Shown here one piece after another: positions 1 through 12,218 of a stretch of DNA of 64,000 nt (positions are counted from its first letter, which is position 1; every line of letters starts with the position of its first letter). The DNA lies in NCBI GenBank assembly GCA_902806565.1, contig CADCXA010000056.1, forward strand, positions 186,001 to 250,000, written 5' to 3'. Made by a program: the position numbers and the translations under genes. The stretch comes from Hypoxylon rubiginosum (taxonomy: Eukaryota > Ascomycota > Sordariomycetes > Xylariales > Hypoxylaceae). The notes beneath the pieces were generated by a model. The model saw nothing but the letters and a program-made list of their open reading frames with translations. It ran no database searches and was not told the DNA's origin.

Positions 1-110
1 GGCAGTCTTGTTATTAATTCATCCCTATTTTCCCCAAGACTAGCCCAATTGGCCTACATAGAACTCTGATATAAAATAAAAAGTGCGAAAAGCACAGACA
101 AAGAAATACA
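1..110 (+). promoter_or_regulatory. Partial upstream region of the DAHP synthase gene
   Basis: Only 110 bases precede the start codon before the window edge. An A/T-rich stretch at about 69-83 (ATATAAAATAAAAAG) sits roughly 30-40 bases before the ATG and could be a core promoter or leader element. The rest of the promoter is outside the window. Confidence 0.35.
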
Positions 111-1631
111 ATGGCGCCCGCGGCCTCAGCCCAGTCCACAAACGGCACCACCCCCGCCGTCGCCGCCAATGGTTCCGAAGCCTGGACGCCGTCCTCGTGG
201 CGGTCCAAGCCGATCAAGCAGCAGGCCGTGTACCCGGACCCGTCGGCCGTGGGGCGGGCCACGGCGGAGCTGAGCCGGCTGCCGCCCATCGTGCACCCGC
301 ACGAGATCGCCCGGCTCAAGGCCAGCCTGCGGGACGTGGCCCGCGGCGAGGCCTTCCTGCTGCAGGGGGGCGACTGCGCCGAGCTGTTCGACTACTGCCG
401 CGCCGACGCCGTCGAGTCCAAGATCAAGCTCCTCCTGCAGATGAGCCTGGTCCTCGTCTGGGGCGCCGACAAGCGCGTCGTCCGCATCGGCCGCATGGCC
501 GGCCAGTACGCCAAGCCCCGGTCGAGCCCCACCGAGAAGGTGGCGGACGAGAACGGCGAGACTCACGAGGTGCCCTCGTTCCGCGGCGACATCCTCAACG
601 GCTACCACCTCGAGGACCGCGCCCTGGACCCCCAGCGCCTCGTCCGCGCCTACCACCACTCGGCCGCCACCCTCAACTACGTGCGCGCCTCCCTCGCCGC
701 CGGCATCGCCGACCTGCACCGCCCGCTCAACTGGAGCCTCGGCCACGTCAAGGACCCCCAGCTCAAGGCCAAGTACACCGAGGCCGTGCACTTCCTCCAG
801 GACATGCTGCGCTTCATGCATACCGTCGGCGCCGACCGCAGCCCCAAGCTCGACACCGTCGACCTGTACACCAGCCACGAGGGCCTGCTGCTCGAGTACG
901 AGGAGAGCCTGACGCGGCTGATGGAGAAGCCCGTCCTCCCGGAAGAAGCCGCCGGTAAGGCCGCGGCGGCTTACGGATCGACGACGACGACGAATGCGCC
1001 GGCCGCGGCCGTAGAGAAGGAGTACTACGACACGTCAGCGCACTTCCTCTGGATCGGCGACCGGACGCGGCAGGTAGACGGCGCGCACGTCGAGTTCTTC
1101 CGGGGAATCGCGAACCCGATCGGCATCAAGGTCGGCCCCACGACGCCGACCTCGGACCTGCTGTCCCTCCTACGCACGCTAAACCCGGGGCTCGAAGAAG
1201 GCAAGATCACGCTGATCACGCGGTACGGCGCGTCCCGCGTGCGGGACCTGCTGCCGGCGCACATCCGCGCCGTGGAAGGGTCCGAGCACCGGGGCCGGTG
1301 CATCTGGCAGTGCGACCCGATGCACGGGAACACGCACGCGACGGCGTCCGGGGTAAAGACGCGGCGGTTCGGCGACATATTCACGGAGCTGTCCGAGACG
1401 CTGCGCGTGCACCGCGAGGAGGGGAGCTACCTGGGCGGCGTGCACCTCGAGCTGACGGGCGACGCCGTGACCGAGTGCCTCGGCGGCAGCGAGGGGCTCG
1501 ACGAGGACGACCTGAGTACGAACTATACCAGCTTCTGCGACCCCCGGCTCAACGAGAAGCAGGCCCTCGAGCTCGCGTTCCTCGTTGCTGATAGCTACCG
1601 GCAGGAGAGGAAGGACTTGCTTCGTCGCTAG
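111..1631 (+). CDS. Class II (plant-type) DAHP synthase
   Basis: This is 3-deoxy-D-arabino-heptulosonate-7-phosphate synthase, which condenses phosphoenolpyruvate and erythrose 4-phosphate as the first step of the shikimate pathway. The 506-aa intronless reading frame has the class II landmarks: the N-terminal WTPSSWRSKP segment, LLQGGDCAE, KPRSSPTE, the IANPIGIKVGP loop, CDPMHGN, HLELTGD and TSFCDPRL. The four expected metal ligands are present as C89, H405, E447 and D477. The family is known from plants, some bacteria and filamentous ascomycetes; the tryptophan-sensitive isozyme Aro-8 of Neurospora is of this type, so this gene is a likely relative. A low-complexity Ala/Thr insert lies at about residues 281-302, just before the YYDTSAH motif. 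It is very GC-rich with strong G/C at third positions. The start is the first ATG and directly precedes the conserved N-terminus. Confidence 0.95.
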   Translation: MAPAASAQSTNGTTPAVAANGSEAWTPSSWRSKPIKQQAVYPDPSAVGRATAELSRLPPIVHPHEIARLKASLRDVARGEAFLLQGGDCAELFDYCRADAVESKIKLLLQMSLVLVWGADKRVVRIGRMAGQYAKPRSSPTEKVADENGETHEVPSFRGDILNGYHLEDRALDPQRLVRAYHHSAATLNYVRASLAAGIADLHRPLNWSLGHVKDPQLKAKYTEAVHFLQDMLRFMHTVGADRSPKLDTVDLYTSHEGLLLEYEESLTRLMEKPVLPEEAAGKAAAAYGSTTTTNAPAAAVEKEYYDTSAHFLWIGDRTRQVDGAHVEFFRGIANPIGIKVGPTTPTSDLLSLLRTLNPGLEEGKITLITRYGASRVRDLLPAHIRAVEGSEHRGRCIWQCDPMHGNTHATASGVKTRRFGDIFTELSETLRVHREEGSYLGGVHLELTGDAVTECLGGSEGLDEDDLSTNYTSFCDPRLNEKQALELAFLVADSYRQERKDLLRR

Positions 1632-2720
1632 GAACGGCGAGGCGAGAGGACCTAGGGGGTCCAGAAAGCTCGTATGTGATAGTGCGGTGCGGTGCGGTGC
1701 GGTACGGTTCAACCCGGTAATACATATCTGCGCGAGCGTCAACCCGCCAGTCGGTCGTCTCGATCAAACCATGCTATAGACTCGGGGAAACGGAGTTCCA
1801 AAATAAACGAGTATAAAATGAAAAGCGTAGATGCATAGTGGAGTTGTGGGACGAGTTGCCTTCCAATATAAGATAGGGGTTAAAATTAGCATGGAAGCAT
1901 TTATCTTGTGGTACGGGAAAAGTACCTAGCCAGACGTCTTGATTTATTGTAGTGAACATAAAATTTAAACCAATCTCATTATCATACTTGGCCATTGTAG
2001 AGAAAGTAGCTTCCATAATATCCTCTACATACATCTCAGCCGGGGAGTAGGGAGTTGATGTAATCCCATCAGTCTCGTCTCACAGTAAGGGGTAATTCAC
2101 ATCTACGACAGATATGTATCTAATGACTTTCCTCACATCCCATCTACTTCTACATCTCCCTCGAAATACCGTATCCCCTTCTCAATTATCACCGACGATC
2201 CATTAGATCAGAACGAGATGGATTGACACAATGTTCATCGTCGTAAAGTGAACTAGATTAATTACTACGTAGCATAAATAGCCCACCGTACATGTATTTG
2301 GACAGTTTCCTATACACAAATAACATTATAATAAACGTCCGGCCTGAGCCGTTCAACCATAAATCTCCGTAGAAGCAGACCCCGAGCGTGAACTATTTTA
2401 TCTTTGCCCCCTTTCGACCGCACAAAACGCCGAGTCCGAGTTCATCCGTTCATCCGTCCAGCCAAAAAGCGCCGTGTAACACACCAGTTTCCCGCTTTCC
2501 CGCCCATCCTATTTTTCTAACGCCGGTCCTGTAAAAAAAACGATGCCGAATGCACGCCGTGCAGTTTCGAATGGCCGTCATTAAAGATTAGGTACCTAGC
2601 CTTCCCGTTCGAGATAGACGTCGCCGATCCCGAATGCCCGCATTTTAGAGGTTCGAAACGCCTGCACACAGAATAAAATAAATAGCTTCGAAGGGGCCCC
2701 CGGCTATAACAACTTCTTCT
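1632..2720. other. Convergent intergenic region, DAHP synthase / histidine kinase
   Basis: This holds the 3' flanks of two convergent genes. An AATAAA-like hexamer at about 1800-1806 could be the polyadenylation signal of the DAHP synthase. A short pentanucleotide tandem repeat (GTGCG, about four copies) lies at 1682-1703. No credible coding sequence was seen. Confidence 0.6.
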
Positions 2721-5700
2721 TCACCTGGAACATTTTCGAATCGACGACTCTAGCTTTTGCACGTTTTCCTCCGTCAACGAATCGCCCTCGGAGTGCGTGT
2801 GCGACATTGGTGTCGACTTCGCCGTATTCTTACTATCCTCGGCAGCGTCGATGAGCTTATCATCTCGCAGCTGCATTGCCAGTTCGTCGCTATCGAGCTG
2901 TCTGGAAGGCTTGGAGATCCCGAATGGGAACGTGCTCTCATGAGATCCCTTTCTTGTCGCGACAGGCCTAGGCGTAAGTAGGTTGCTACGGTCGTCTTCT
3001 CGCTCGCGGTCCGAATCGCCCAGCGACGAATGTTCATCGGGCGTCTTTGGATTACGACTTAAAGCTGTAAACCCGTACGTAGCTGGATTGGGTATGTCTG
3101 CACTGACGCAGTGGTCTGCAGACTCGGAGCAGTCGGAAACAGACTGGTTGGCTGAGGACGATGAGATCGATGCTGCCTTTCGGCGAGACCTGCTCCATCT
3201 CACCAGCATCCTTTCCAGCGTATTACTCTTGACAGGTTTAGACAAGTAATCGTCCATACCTGCCTTGGTACACTTTTCTCTATCTCCCTGAATGGCCGAC
3301 GCCGTCATGGCCACGATAGGTACGTCGTTGGCGTAAGCCTTGTATGGTACGTGATGTCGCAGTATGTGCGTACATTTGTAACCGTCTATCACTGGCATCT
3401 GTACGTCCATAAGAATGATGTCGGGCTTGGTTAATTTGCCTTCTCTACACGCCTGAAGATACTCGAGCGCCTCTTTCCCATTCCATGCCGCCGAAACTTT
3501 GAAACCAAGTTTCTTAATGGTCTTAGTCGCGATTTGTTGATTGACCGCACTAGATAAACATCACGTTAAAAAAAGAACACGGTCCGAAATCCGGAAGGAA
3601 ACTTACTTATCCTCAACGACGAGGACCTGGACCTTGGCACGTTCTGCCCGAGGTAGATCCTCGCCGTCCATCGCAAATGGAGACATGAGATTAACAGGTC
3701 TCTTCGGTCGAGGCCGTCTCGGTCTATCCACCACGCCCTGCAATAGCTCGACGGGCTGTGTCCCTAAGAAGTTCTCATGCTCTGAACTATTGCAAGAAAC
3801 GCTCATTTCAGATTGCAGTCGATCAGGCAAGGCACCGATGTCGACGATCGTGTCTCGCTGCGGAGTTTGCTGTTTATTGAACGGTATCCAGAAAGTCGCC
3901 GTAGTACCACTGCCAACGGTAGATTTGAGCGTAATTCTCCCGTGCATTAGGTCGACCAAATTCTTCGATATCGTTAGTCCCAATCCCGTCCCCCCAAACT
4001 TTCTCGCCGTCGAGGGATCTCCTTGGCTGAATGGTTGAAATAGGCGCTTTAGAACATCTTCCTCGATACCGATGCCCGTGTCTTCGATGACAAATTTAAT
4101 CTCGATCGAATCGTTTGTCTCTTTTTCTTTCCACACCGAAAACTTGACGTAACCGATGTTAGTAAATTTGATACTGTTAGTGAGAAGATTCGTGATGATC
4201 TGTCGGACGCGGCCCGGGTCGCCAAGGACTACAAGGTCGTTTTCAATGTCGGCTGATATATCGGAGCGGAAGTCTAGGCTCTTTCTCTCGGCCGCGAAAC
4301 TCAACATCTTGGAGACATCCTGCACGATCACGGAGAGGGAGAACTGAACCTCTTCAATGTCGAGGCGGCCGGACTCGACTTTGGAGAAGTCCAAGATGTC
4401 ATTAATAACGGTTAATAGGGCATTTGCGGATCGACTTAGGTTCTCCGCATATTCACGCTGTTCATCGTCTAGTGGCGAGTCGAGAAGAAGCTCGGCCATG
4501 CCTATCACCCCTGTGATCGGGGTGCGAATCTCATGGGACATCTAGAACAAGTGTTAGCATTGCAGATGGCCTCGAAGGGAACATAGAGCACCAACATTTG
4601 CTAGGAACTGGCTTTTGAGACGGCTGGCCTCTTTAGCCGCAGCTTCGTTCGCCTTAAGTTGCCTCTTTTCCTTAACCTGCTCTTCGAGATCTTGCTCCCG
4701 CTTCTTCAGCTCCGTTACGTCCATGATGACGCCAATAGCACATTTGATTTCCGACTTGCTAGTCCGTCCATCTTGAGAACCCTTCTCAACATGGGGCAAA
4801 AATCGTGTGCGATAGAAGCGGTTATCTAAATGTCTGTTAGACTGGCATCCACTGTTACTACATTCTGGGGTTCATCCTACCTAGCTTATGCTCACGTACC
4901 GTCTCCGTGGTCTGCTTGCCAGCCAGGATAAACTTTAACGGCTCAAGGAATGCCGAGTACTCGCCCGATCGCAGTCGCGGATTTAGATTAGTAAACACTT
5001 CATCGATACTCCTCCCGACGTAGCTCTGCGGGTCAGGCGGGTCAGTCCGGTAGGAACCGCCGTCCGTCGAATCGTCTGGCGCGTGCCACGTCAAGGCGCC
5101 TTCCATCATCGTGATCTTGAGGTCATGGTCTACGGCAAATATCGTAGTCTGGGCATGCGTAAGCACACTCAGAAGCTGTTCTCTAGTTTGCTTCGCATTC
5201 ATCTTCGCCTCGAGCGCCTCGTGGACATCGGTGCAAGTTCCAAACCACTTCTCGATCACCCCGGTTTGCTTATTCCTCAGCGGCAGCGCACGCCCCAGCA
5301 TCCATCGCCATTCGCCTTTCTTGCTACGACATCGATATTCTGTAGTGTATGTTTCTCCCGTTGCCAGACTGCGCTGCCATCTTTTCCAAGTGGCAGCTAC
5401 ATCATCTGGGTGGAAAGGATTTTTCCAATTATGGCCCATAGACTCTTCCGGAGACAAACCTGTATAATCATACCATCGACTGTTGAAGAAATCATGTAGT
5501 CCGTCAGGTTTAGTCGTCCACACCATCTGAGGCATGGTATCGCAGATTAGCTTGAATCTTTCGTCGTCTGCCACCTTGATATCCGTAATCTCTTGGGCTA
5601 GATGGGTTACGTCGCGACAGGTAATAATACCCGCGAAAACTTCCCCAGTTTCATCGTTCGTGATTAATTCACCTAGTGCATCGTATACAATTCTTGTATC

Positions 5701-7065
5701 TCTCCTCCTGTCATACATGCCAATTCTCCACGACGAGAAGGGTTTCCGCTCTCTTATGAGCACAGCGATGGGAAATTCAGACGGTTGGTATTTTCTCGCA
5801 AAATCACCGTCCCAAACTTCCCACCGGGAGAGTAGGTCGATTCCTTCTTGAAACTCTTCGCCAGTGGTAGAAACGAACAGGTCTCGTGCAGCTCTGTTCA
5901 GGACCGGGGCGCTACCGTCTATCCACACAGACATGATCGGCATTTCCGTCTTGTCGAGGAGCACATCCTTAATGACAGTCATCTTCTGAAGGAACGACGG
6001 AGTGCTCGACGGGGGCAGACGCGACGGGGGGCCCATTGGCGGGAACGGACCTGCCGAGACAGAAACGTAGCCGGGGCTACCATTAAAAGAGGCGGGACTT
6101 GAAGAGTGGCCAGAGCTTAGCGAGGGAGGATTCGAATTGTAGATGGATTTGCGCTCGGCGGCTTCGAGTGTAGACGGCCGAGCGACCCGGACCTTTCTAC
6201 TCGGAAGGGACGAGGCGGAAGATTCGGCGCTGGTAAAGGTCAACGTGAAGTAAGTTTGCTGGTTTTCGATTTCCCATATAGTTATAATCATTTTCGCGAA
6301 AGTCTGGAACTCGGATCTTTTGGACTTTAAAACTTCGGCTACGTTGAAACTCTTGGGCATCACCACAACGTCGACGGCAGAATCTGATGCTGGTTTGCCG
6401 AAAAGGCCGACAGGCGGCGCTCCTTCGGCTCCGTCTGCCGGAGGCGCGGATTCGCCGTTAACGTGATCGGCAAGCGAGGCCGAAGGATCCTTGGCCTGCT
6501 TCGCACCCATCTCTAACACCAGCTCGTCCAAAAAAGAGTCCCAAGAAACCCAGACCGGTCTGCCATCTTGTATCATGTCGATGCCAATCTGAGATAGCGT
6601 CTGCCCTCGAAGGCTCTCGCATATTACGGCCGGATCCTCCGTCGGCTGAGGCGAGTCGCCGACCATGCCCAACATCTTCCCCATAGCTTCGTTCGCTAGG
6701 ACGACGGTCTTTAGGTTGTTCAAGACCAGCAGCGGCACGGGTAGGAATTGCATGGCGGAGAAGGCGAGCTGGCCGGGCGAGATAAAAGGCATGGCCAGTC
6801 TCAGAGGACTCGTCGACGCAGATCGCTTTTCCTTGATGGGCGTCATGGTGGGCGTATCTCGCAACATGCGATTGTTACCGACGGAGAGAGGTTCGCCATT
6901 CCGAAGAGGATATGAGTCGATTGTGTGGGCAGCGGTTTCGTGGTTCTGGTCCTGGTCCAGGTCCAGACTCCGGTTCGGCAAGGATAGGATATCTGGAGCA
7001 GGCAGGGGATCCGGAAACACGGGAATAGAAGTCGGAGGGCTCAAAGCATTTGTTGGAGGCGTCAT
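2721..7065 (-). CDS. PAS-domain hybrid histidine kinase (four exons)
   Basis: A hybrid two-component sensor: it should autophosphorylate on histidine, then pass phosphate to its own receiver domain and on to an HPt protein. Exons by coordinate are 4896-7065, 4596-4825, 3607-4541 and 2721-3549. Introns are 70, 54 and 57 bp, and the coding total is 4164 nt (1387 aa). A disordered N-terminus is followed by a PAS-like segment near residues 90-160, a PAS-3 type domain near 505-620 (MVWTTKPDG, YDYTGLSPEE, WKNPFHPDD) and another PAS near 640-790. The kinase core has H803 in NMSHEIRTP, the N box (TNLLTNSIKFTN), DTGIGI and GGTGLGL. The receiver has VLVVEDN and phospho-acceptor D1160 (LMDVQMP). The first ATG in frame is at 7065; the reading frame runs further 5' only through a TTG. 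The intron 2 donor (GTTGGT) is not consensus but gives a perfect H-box join. No transmembrane helix was seen, so it is probably cytosolic. I do not assign a fungal HHK group. Confidence 0.93.
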
Positions 7066-9772
7066 GTCGCCGGAGCAAATGGCATAGATAGAGGAAAGCC
7101 CATGAGCTACGACACGTAGTGGCAAGGAAAGATTAAGGCAAGGCGGGTTTCAAGCAGGGGAAAGACGTCAAGACCGTCCAAGGTTTGCTAGTCGCCCACG
7201 GTGCCCGAGGTGGCCATGAATCGAGCAGCAAACTTCGGTCACAACCTTAGGCAGGTTACTCTACTGTTAGGATGATGCTAGTCAGCACGCTTTAGCCCTA
7301 CTATGGGATGATCTCGAGCGATTTAGGTAAACGGTTGGTGACACTAAGGGCTAGGGGAGAAAGCAGGTTACCGAATTTCTAAGCTTCGAGAGGATGAATG
7401 AGCTCTTAGGTTTTCGTTGCAGTGCCTCGTTCGGGTCCCGGATAGGTATGGAGGTATGTATATGCACCAAAGACGAGTACGCATTTATGTAGAGTACCTA
7501 GGTAGGTATGTATGGGTGTATGGGTGTATGGGTTTTATGCGTTAGGTATGCAAGATGGGAGCTAGCACGCCGCCGCGCCGTCTGTCTGGAAAGAAATCTT
7601 GAGAATCTCCATGAACATGCAGGGTAGCAGAATGTGAGAGTAGATGTTAATGTAAATGTTCAGATGTGTTCGAGAGTTGGAGTTTGAAAAAAAGACTGAC
7701 AAGACTGACAAGACTGACAAAACTGGAAAGATCGAAAAAAGAACTGGGCCGTTGTCGGTGTCGGTGTGTGCGGTATTGCGGTATTGCGGTATTGCGGTAT
7801 GCAGTAAAGTGTATTCAACTCAGTACCTGGTACAGTACACGATACGGAGGTTAGGTGGTTAGGTACAGCGCATAGGCACATGTATCCCCCATAGCTCCGG
7901 AAACTAAACGAGGAAAGGTCTAGATGCCAACAGCCCAATGTGTCAGGGTATCAGGGTATAAGCGGGAGCTAAGTATATATATGCCGTTACGAGTTAGAGC
8001 TATTCCGGGTTATTTGGTCTGCTGGTATGGGGTTCTTAATAAGCTCGAGTCGCACAAGATGATTTTGGGGTTACCAAATGCGATCAGATAATCTATTACT
8101 AGGTACCCAGATCCATCTGAGATTAATACCCGTTGTGAACCAAACAATTGTTATATTTTCCTTCCCGGACGAGAAGCTTTAGACGTAACAAGATCCTCCC
8201 AATCAGCCGTCAGCCAATTCGAATTGTGTAAATTCAGGGTCCAAATGGTAGGGCGATGGGCGATCAAAATGGGCGACGATCTCTTGGTCTAAAATTGAAA
8301 GTGGATTGGACGGGGCTGGACGGGGGCAGGGGGGCAGGGGGTGCTCACGGTACCACACTGCCGTTTTAGCGTATGTACCTTCAAAGACCTTGTCAGCTTG
8401 TACCGCATTTCTTGGCATCTCGTCTTTTTATTGGACCATCTGGTTACGCAGCCCGTTCCGTACTGCCCATGTGGAAGCACAGACTAACTATCGATAGCTT
8501 ATATGCAAGGGATGCGAAAAACATACAAGGAATACGAAGTACGAGATACCAAAAGAGCTTAGCCTTCTCATAGCTATCTACATGTAAGTTAGGTATTCAA
8601 CACTAAACCATCCATCAAATATCTCTTACATAATAGCTAGCAGGAGCGAATAATTAATAATTGCTAACATTGATCTCTAATCGTATATCAATATGATACC
8701 TATAAAATACCTAGGTATATATCTCTTAACAAATGATGCTGTAACTACACTCCTCTCATGTAACCTCAGCTTAATAGCTTAAGTGTAGATCGATAAGCGA
8801 ATCGCAACGAAATCTCCAATGCGGAACCCAACCATAGAATGCTCTAGAATGACGTCGTGGCGTGTATGATAATCCCCCGACCCAAAGAGGTTTTGGTTTT
8901 TATTTTCCCCGCGCAGCCACTTACGCCGAACGAGCAGATCGGTGGGAAAGGAATGAGGGATGCGGCTATTGAGGGTTTGTCTTTGCCAGCCTTACCGTAG
9001 GATCAGCTTTTGCCTCGTTCTGAAACCGGTAGCATTACACTGCATATGGTCCTGACGCATATGTACGCCCATGTATGCCTATGTAGCATCTGTAACCATA
9101 TGTAACCATACGTTCGCGGCCGGGTGGCTTATTATTAGTATGGAATGAAAATGAATGGGGGTTTTGTTTTCACCGAGTATAGTCTAGGTGATAGGTATCG
9201 TACATCCACTCACCTTTGCGTAGCGAGTAGTAGTTTGTCTTACGCAACCAATTTCTCCCCCTTTATGTCAGCAGTGCAAACATAGAAACAAACTCAACTC
9301 GGACCAATTCATGAGATCATCACATCGTTCACATCATACCAGATAGGTAATTACCGCGGCCGCAAAAAGACTCTACTCCACTTGTAACACTCCATCGAGC
9401 TAACTGGATTAGGTTATATTGGATGAAGATGGACATTCAAGATATCGTAAGAATAGATTAGTTTCCCTTTTTTTTTTAGCCGCATCGTCCGAAGTGTTTG
9501 ATATAAGAATTAGGTAAACACACAGGGAGATGAATAGGAACCTAGCTTATAGAAAAGGTGATGTCATTCTTCTATAACGCCTTGACTTGACCGACTTCAT
9601 CTTGGCGTCACCAAAGGGATATTGTTATCCAGCTCCAAAAGACGCCGGCATGTAAGTAACATCTGCATATGTTGGTTAAGCTCTAGCTACCTGTTCCCAT
9701 GCAATAAACACCAGAACTCCCGAGGCAGCCGAGGATATCAAAGAAGAGTGTATAGTCATATCAATTTCTCCA
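7066..9772. other. Intergenic region upstream of the histidine kinase
   Basis: About 2.7 kb lies between the histidine kinase 5' end and the Wss1 3' end (both on the minus strand). It contains three short tandem arrays: TATGGGTG units at 7509-7533, AAGACTGAC units at 7692-7718 and CGGTATTG units at 7771-7800. It also has TACCTAGGTA-like motifs near 7495 and 8708. The short reading frames here overlap the repeats or lack recognisable content. Confidence 0.6.
7692..7800. repeat. Two adjacent short minisatellites
   Basis: Three copies of AAGACTGAC (7692-7718) are followed about 50 bases later by almost four copies of CGGTATTG (7771-7800). Both are nearly perfect, so they are probably recent slippage products. 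They lie about 650-740 bases upstream of the histidine kinase ATG. Confidence 0.85.
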
Positions 9773-11046
9773 TCATTTCGAGTCCTGCTTGATAGATCCG
9801 CATATGTCGCAAGACCACCATTGCCGATCTCTCTCTCGCCCGCAGAACGAGCACGTCCATGTGCGTGGCTTTGCGGGGGGCGCAGCTTGAGATGATGGCG
9901 CATACCTCGACTCTACCTGGGAGGCAATTGGTCTGCCTGCGGGTGGGCGAGGTGGGGACTGGGTAAGGTCAATAACCGTCCGCTGCCGCTTGGTCGATCT
10001 GTCGGCGATGTTCTGTGTGATCTTCTCGCCCCGTTCCGTGCCGCACGCGTCACAGCATAGGAAACTAGTCGGGTTCTCGAGTGTACAAATGTCGCACGTC
10101 CACATGGTAGGTACGGCAGGCTTCTCGGCTCCCTTTCCTACGTTTCGGTCCGTCGGGCGCGACACCTGTTGTACTGGCTCTGTGGTCCTCTGAATGCTAG
10201 CGCTAGGGGGGATATAACTATTACCCATCCTGGCTTTCTCTTCTTCTTCCACGAGCTCCCAGAGCGCCTGGGCTATTGCCGCCTCGTTCGCAGCATCTTC
10301 TTCAGCTTGCGTCCTAAACCCGTTTCTAGTCGCAGTGTCGGCAATTTCGCGGATTTCGTCCTGCGTCTGGTTGTCGTTGGCGCAGCCTCGAAGGGTCTTG
10401 TTACGCCGTTCGGTCGCGTCGGCGATGGTCTTTCTGATGTCCTGGTCCGGTCGAGGGGCAGCTCCGCCCAGCTTCTGTCCGGAGCCAGCAGCAAGGTTGC
10501 GCCGTTTTTGTGCAGCCGCTCTAGCTACCCTACGCGCTTCCTCCATAGGCAACCTCGTACTACCGCCCAGACGATGACCAGTAGTTAGGAATCCTTCACC
10601 GGTATACCCCTTCATTACAAGACCCTCGTGCTCTTCTCGTAGTTGGTTCCATAAGGCGTGGAATTTGGCGTCATGGGGACCGTGGACGTTATGTGATAGC
10701 TCGTGGAGCATCGTATCGACGACGTGTTCGATGGGGAGGAACTGATTGCGATCTCCGGGGTATCGAAGTCGAAGACAAATCCTTTGACCGGCACCAACAT
10801 TCAAACCTACATTAATCACGAGGTTAAATGCCGTACTGCTGTATTAGCAGCTTGTATAATGAACCCACCTAATAGATTACGTTGATCCGGATAGAACTCG
10901 GTCAGTTGCCCAACTTTCCACCCTCTAGCTCTCATGATAGGTTTTACCAAAGAAGCAACCTTTTTGAGGGTATGCAAAGCCTCGCCCTGGCGCGGGAAGT
11001 CGGCGAGATGCGAGAAAGAAAGGATTAGGGGATCTATTTCCGCCAT
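9773..11046 (-). CDS. wss1: WLM-domain metalloprotease Wss1 (DNA-protein crosslink repair)
   Basis: Wss1 is a DNA-dependent, SUMO-linked metalloprotease that works with Cdc48 to degrade proteins crosslinked to DNA. Exons are 10869-11046 and 9773-10806, separated by a 62-bp intron; coding total 1212 nt (403 aa). The junction restores FYPDQRNLLGLNVGAGQ. The WLM zinc site is HELSH at 94-98 with H104 as third ligand (HELSHNVHGPHDAKF), followed by the family signature GYTGEGFLTTGHRLGG. Residues 164-177 (LAAGSGQKLGGAAP) resemble a Cdc48-binding SHP box. Two RanBP2-type zinc fingers with paired CxxC motifs lie at about 295-318 and 376-396. VIDLT at 337-341, between them, fits a SUMO-interacting motif. 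The start at 11046 opens with the conserved Wss1 N-terminus. It is divergent from the secreted-protein gene to its right. Confidence 0.95.
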
Positions 11047-12218
11047 CTTGTGTACTGCGCTGAGTGATGGATGAGACGAAATAAGGATTGGGGGAACAGG
11101 AAAGCTGAATTAAAAGTAGTAAAAAGTTGAAGAAGTGAAAGAACGAGGACCTGCTCATCCATTTGCGACGGCGAGATCCTCTGAGGCCATAACGTAGCCC
11201 ATCGAGTAAGGCTTCCAGCTTCTAGCTTCTAGAAAGCGCTGGCAATATTGGTGTCCAAACACGCCGTTGATGAATAAGAGAACGCGACGTTGGTGTTGCC
11301 TAACGGGCTGACAAACAATGACTCGTTCCCAACCCGCAGTTTGACTATTATTTGATATATGCATTATTATGCATGAAAAGATCATGATCCCTTTATAGGG
11401 TTCTTAGGATTCTTGTTGCTGACTAATGAAAGACAACTCGAGTGAAGTGATCAAGTCTTCACTACTCCTTCTTTACTACTCCTCCTCGACTACCTACTTG
11501 CGTATGTAGGTGTGTTCAGCCCGCGCAAGTAGAGGCTCTTTCAGATTACGGAAATGTAGGTGGAAAGATACTCAGCCAATGTAGCCTTAGGTAGTAGAGA
11601 AGGCACCTACCTAGAATGAGATTAAATCGCTTTCTCTAATTCAATCTTGGTATGTCTTTCTATTTCTAAATCCTCTTCGTCCTCCGCAATCATACAGGCA
11701 GCTCCTGATTATCAATTAGTTTCTAGGCAGTATTCCATAGTCCCGTCGTGATGGCTACATGCCTAAATTTAAATCCTCCTTAAGATGGATGCGGTATTGT
11801 TACGTCTGCCAAGGCAAAACAGACCGAGTCTCCAGGCCAGAAACTCGTTCAGCCCTCTTGCTGTGCCGCAGTTCAGGGTACAAGCCAACGAATAGGGATT
11901 TCCCATTGTAAATATTTTAGCTCTGACGCGAAGTAGATCCTCTTCTGTGCCCGTCCAAGACGGGGCTCGTACGGAATAGTATGCAAATCCCGATAATTAC
12001 CAACTGGATCGGCGGCGCGAGGCAGTGGCGGAGTGTGCCATGACCATGGGGTATAGTCATCGGGATTGTAAGCGGTTTAGGTACCAACAACGGGAAGCAT
12101 AATACCAGGTTGGAAGGAGAAGATAAAATGGATGTCATGTCCCCATTCCACGTGCGTCCTAGGTCAAGTTAAACTACACTCTACCTACGGTCCATTATTC
12201 CCACTACAAATCAGCAAG
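11047..12218. promoter_or_regulatory. Divergent intergenic region, wss1 / GPI-protein gene
   Basis: About 1.2 kb separates the two start codons and must hold both promoters. A 76-codon minus-strand frame at 11155-11385 has no recognisable content and is not called. No specific operator was identified. Confidence 0.5.

Noticed and set aside
111..1631. Long overlapping frames on both strands across the DAHP synthase gene
   Set aside because: They are shadows caused by very high GC and third-position bias; only the class II synthase frame has conserved motifs.
7066..7125. 20-residue N-terminal extension of the histidine kinase
   Set aside because: It would begin at TTG; the first ATG in frame is at 7065.
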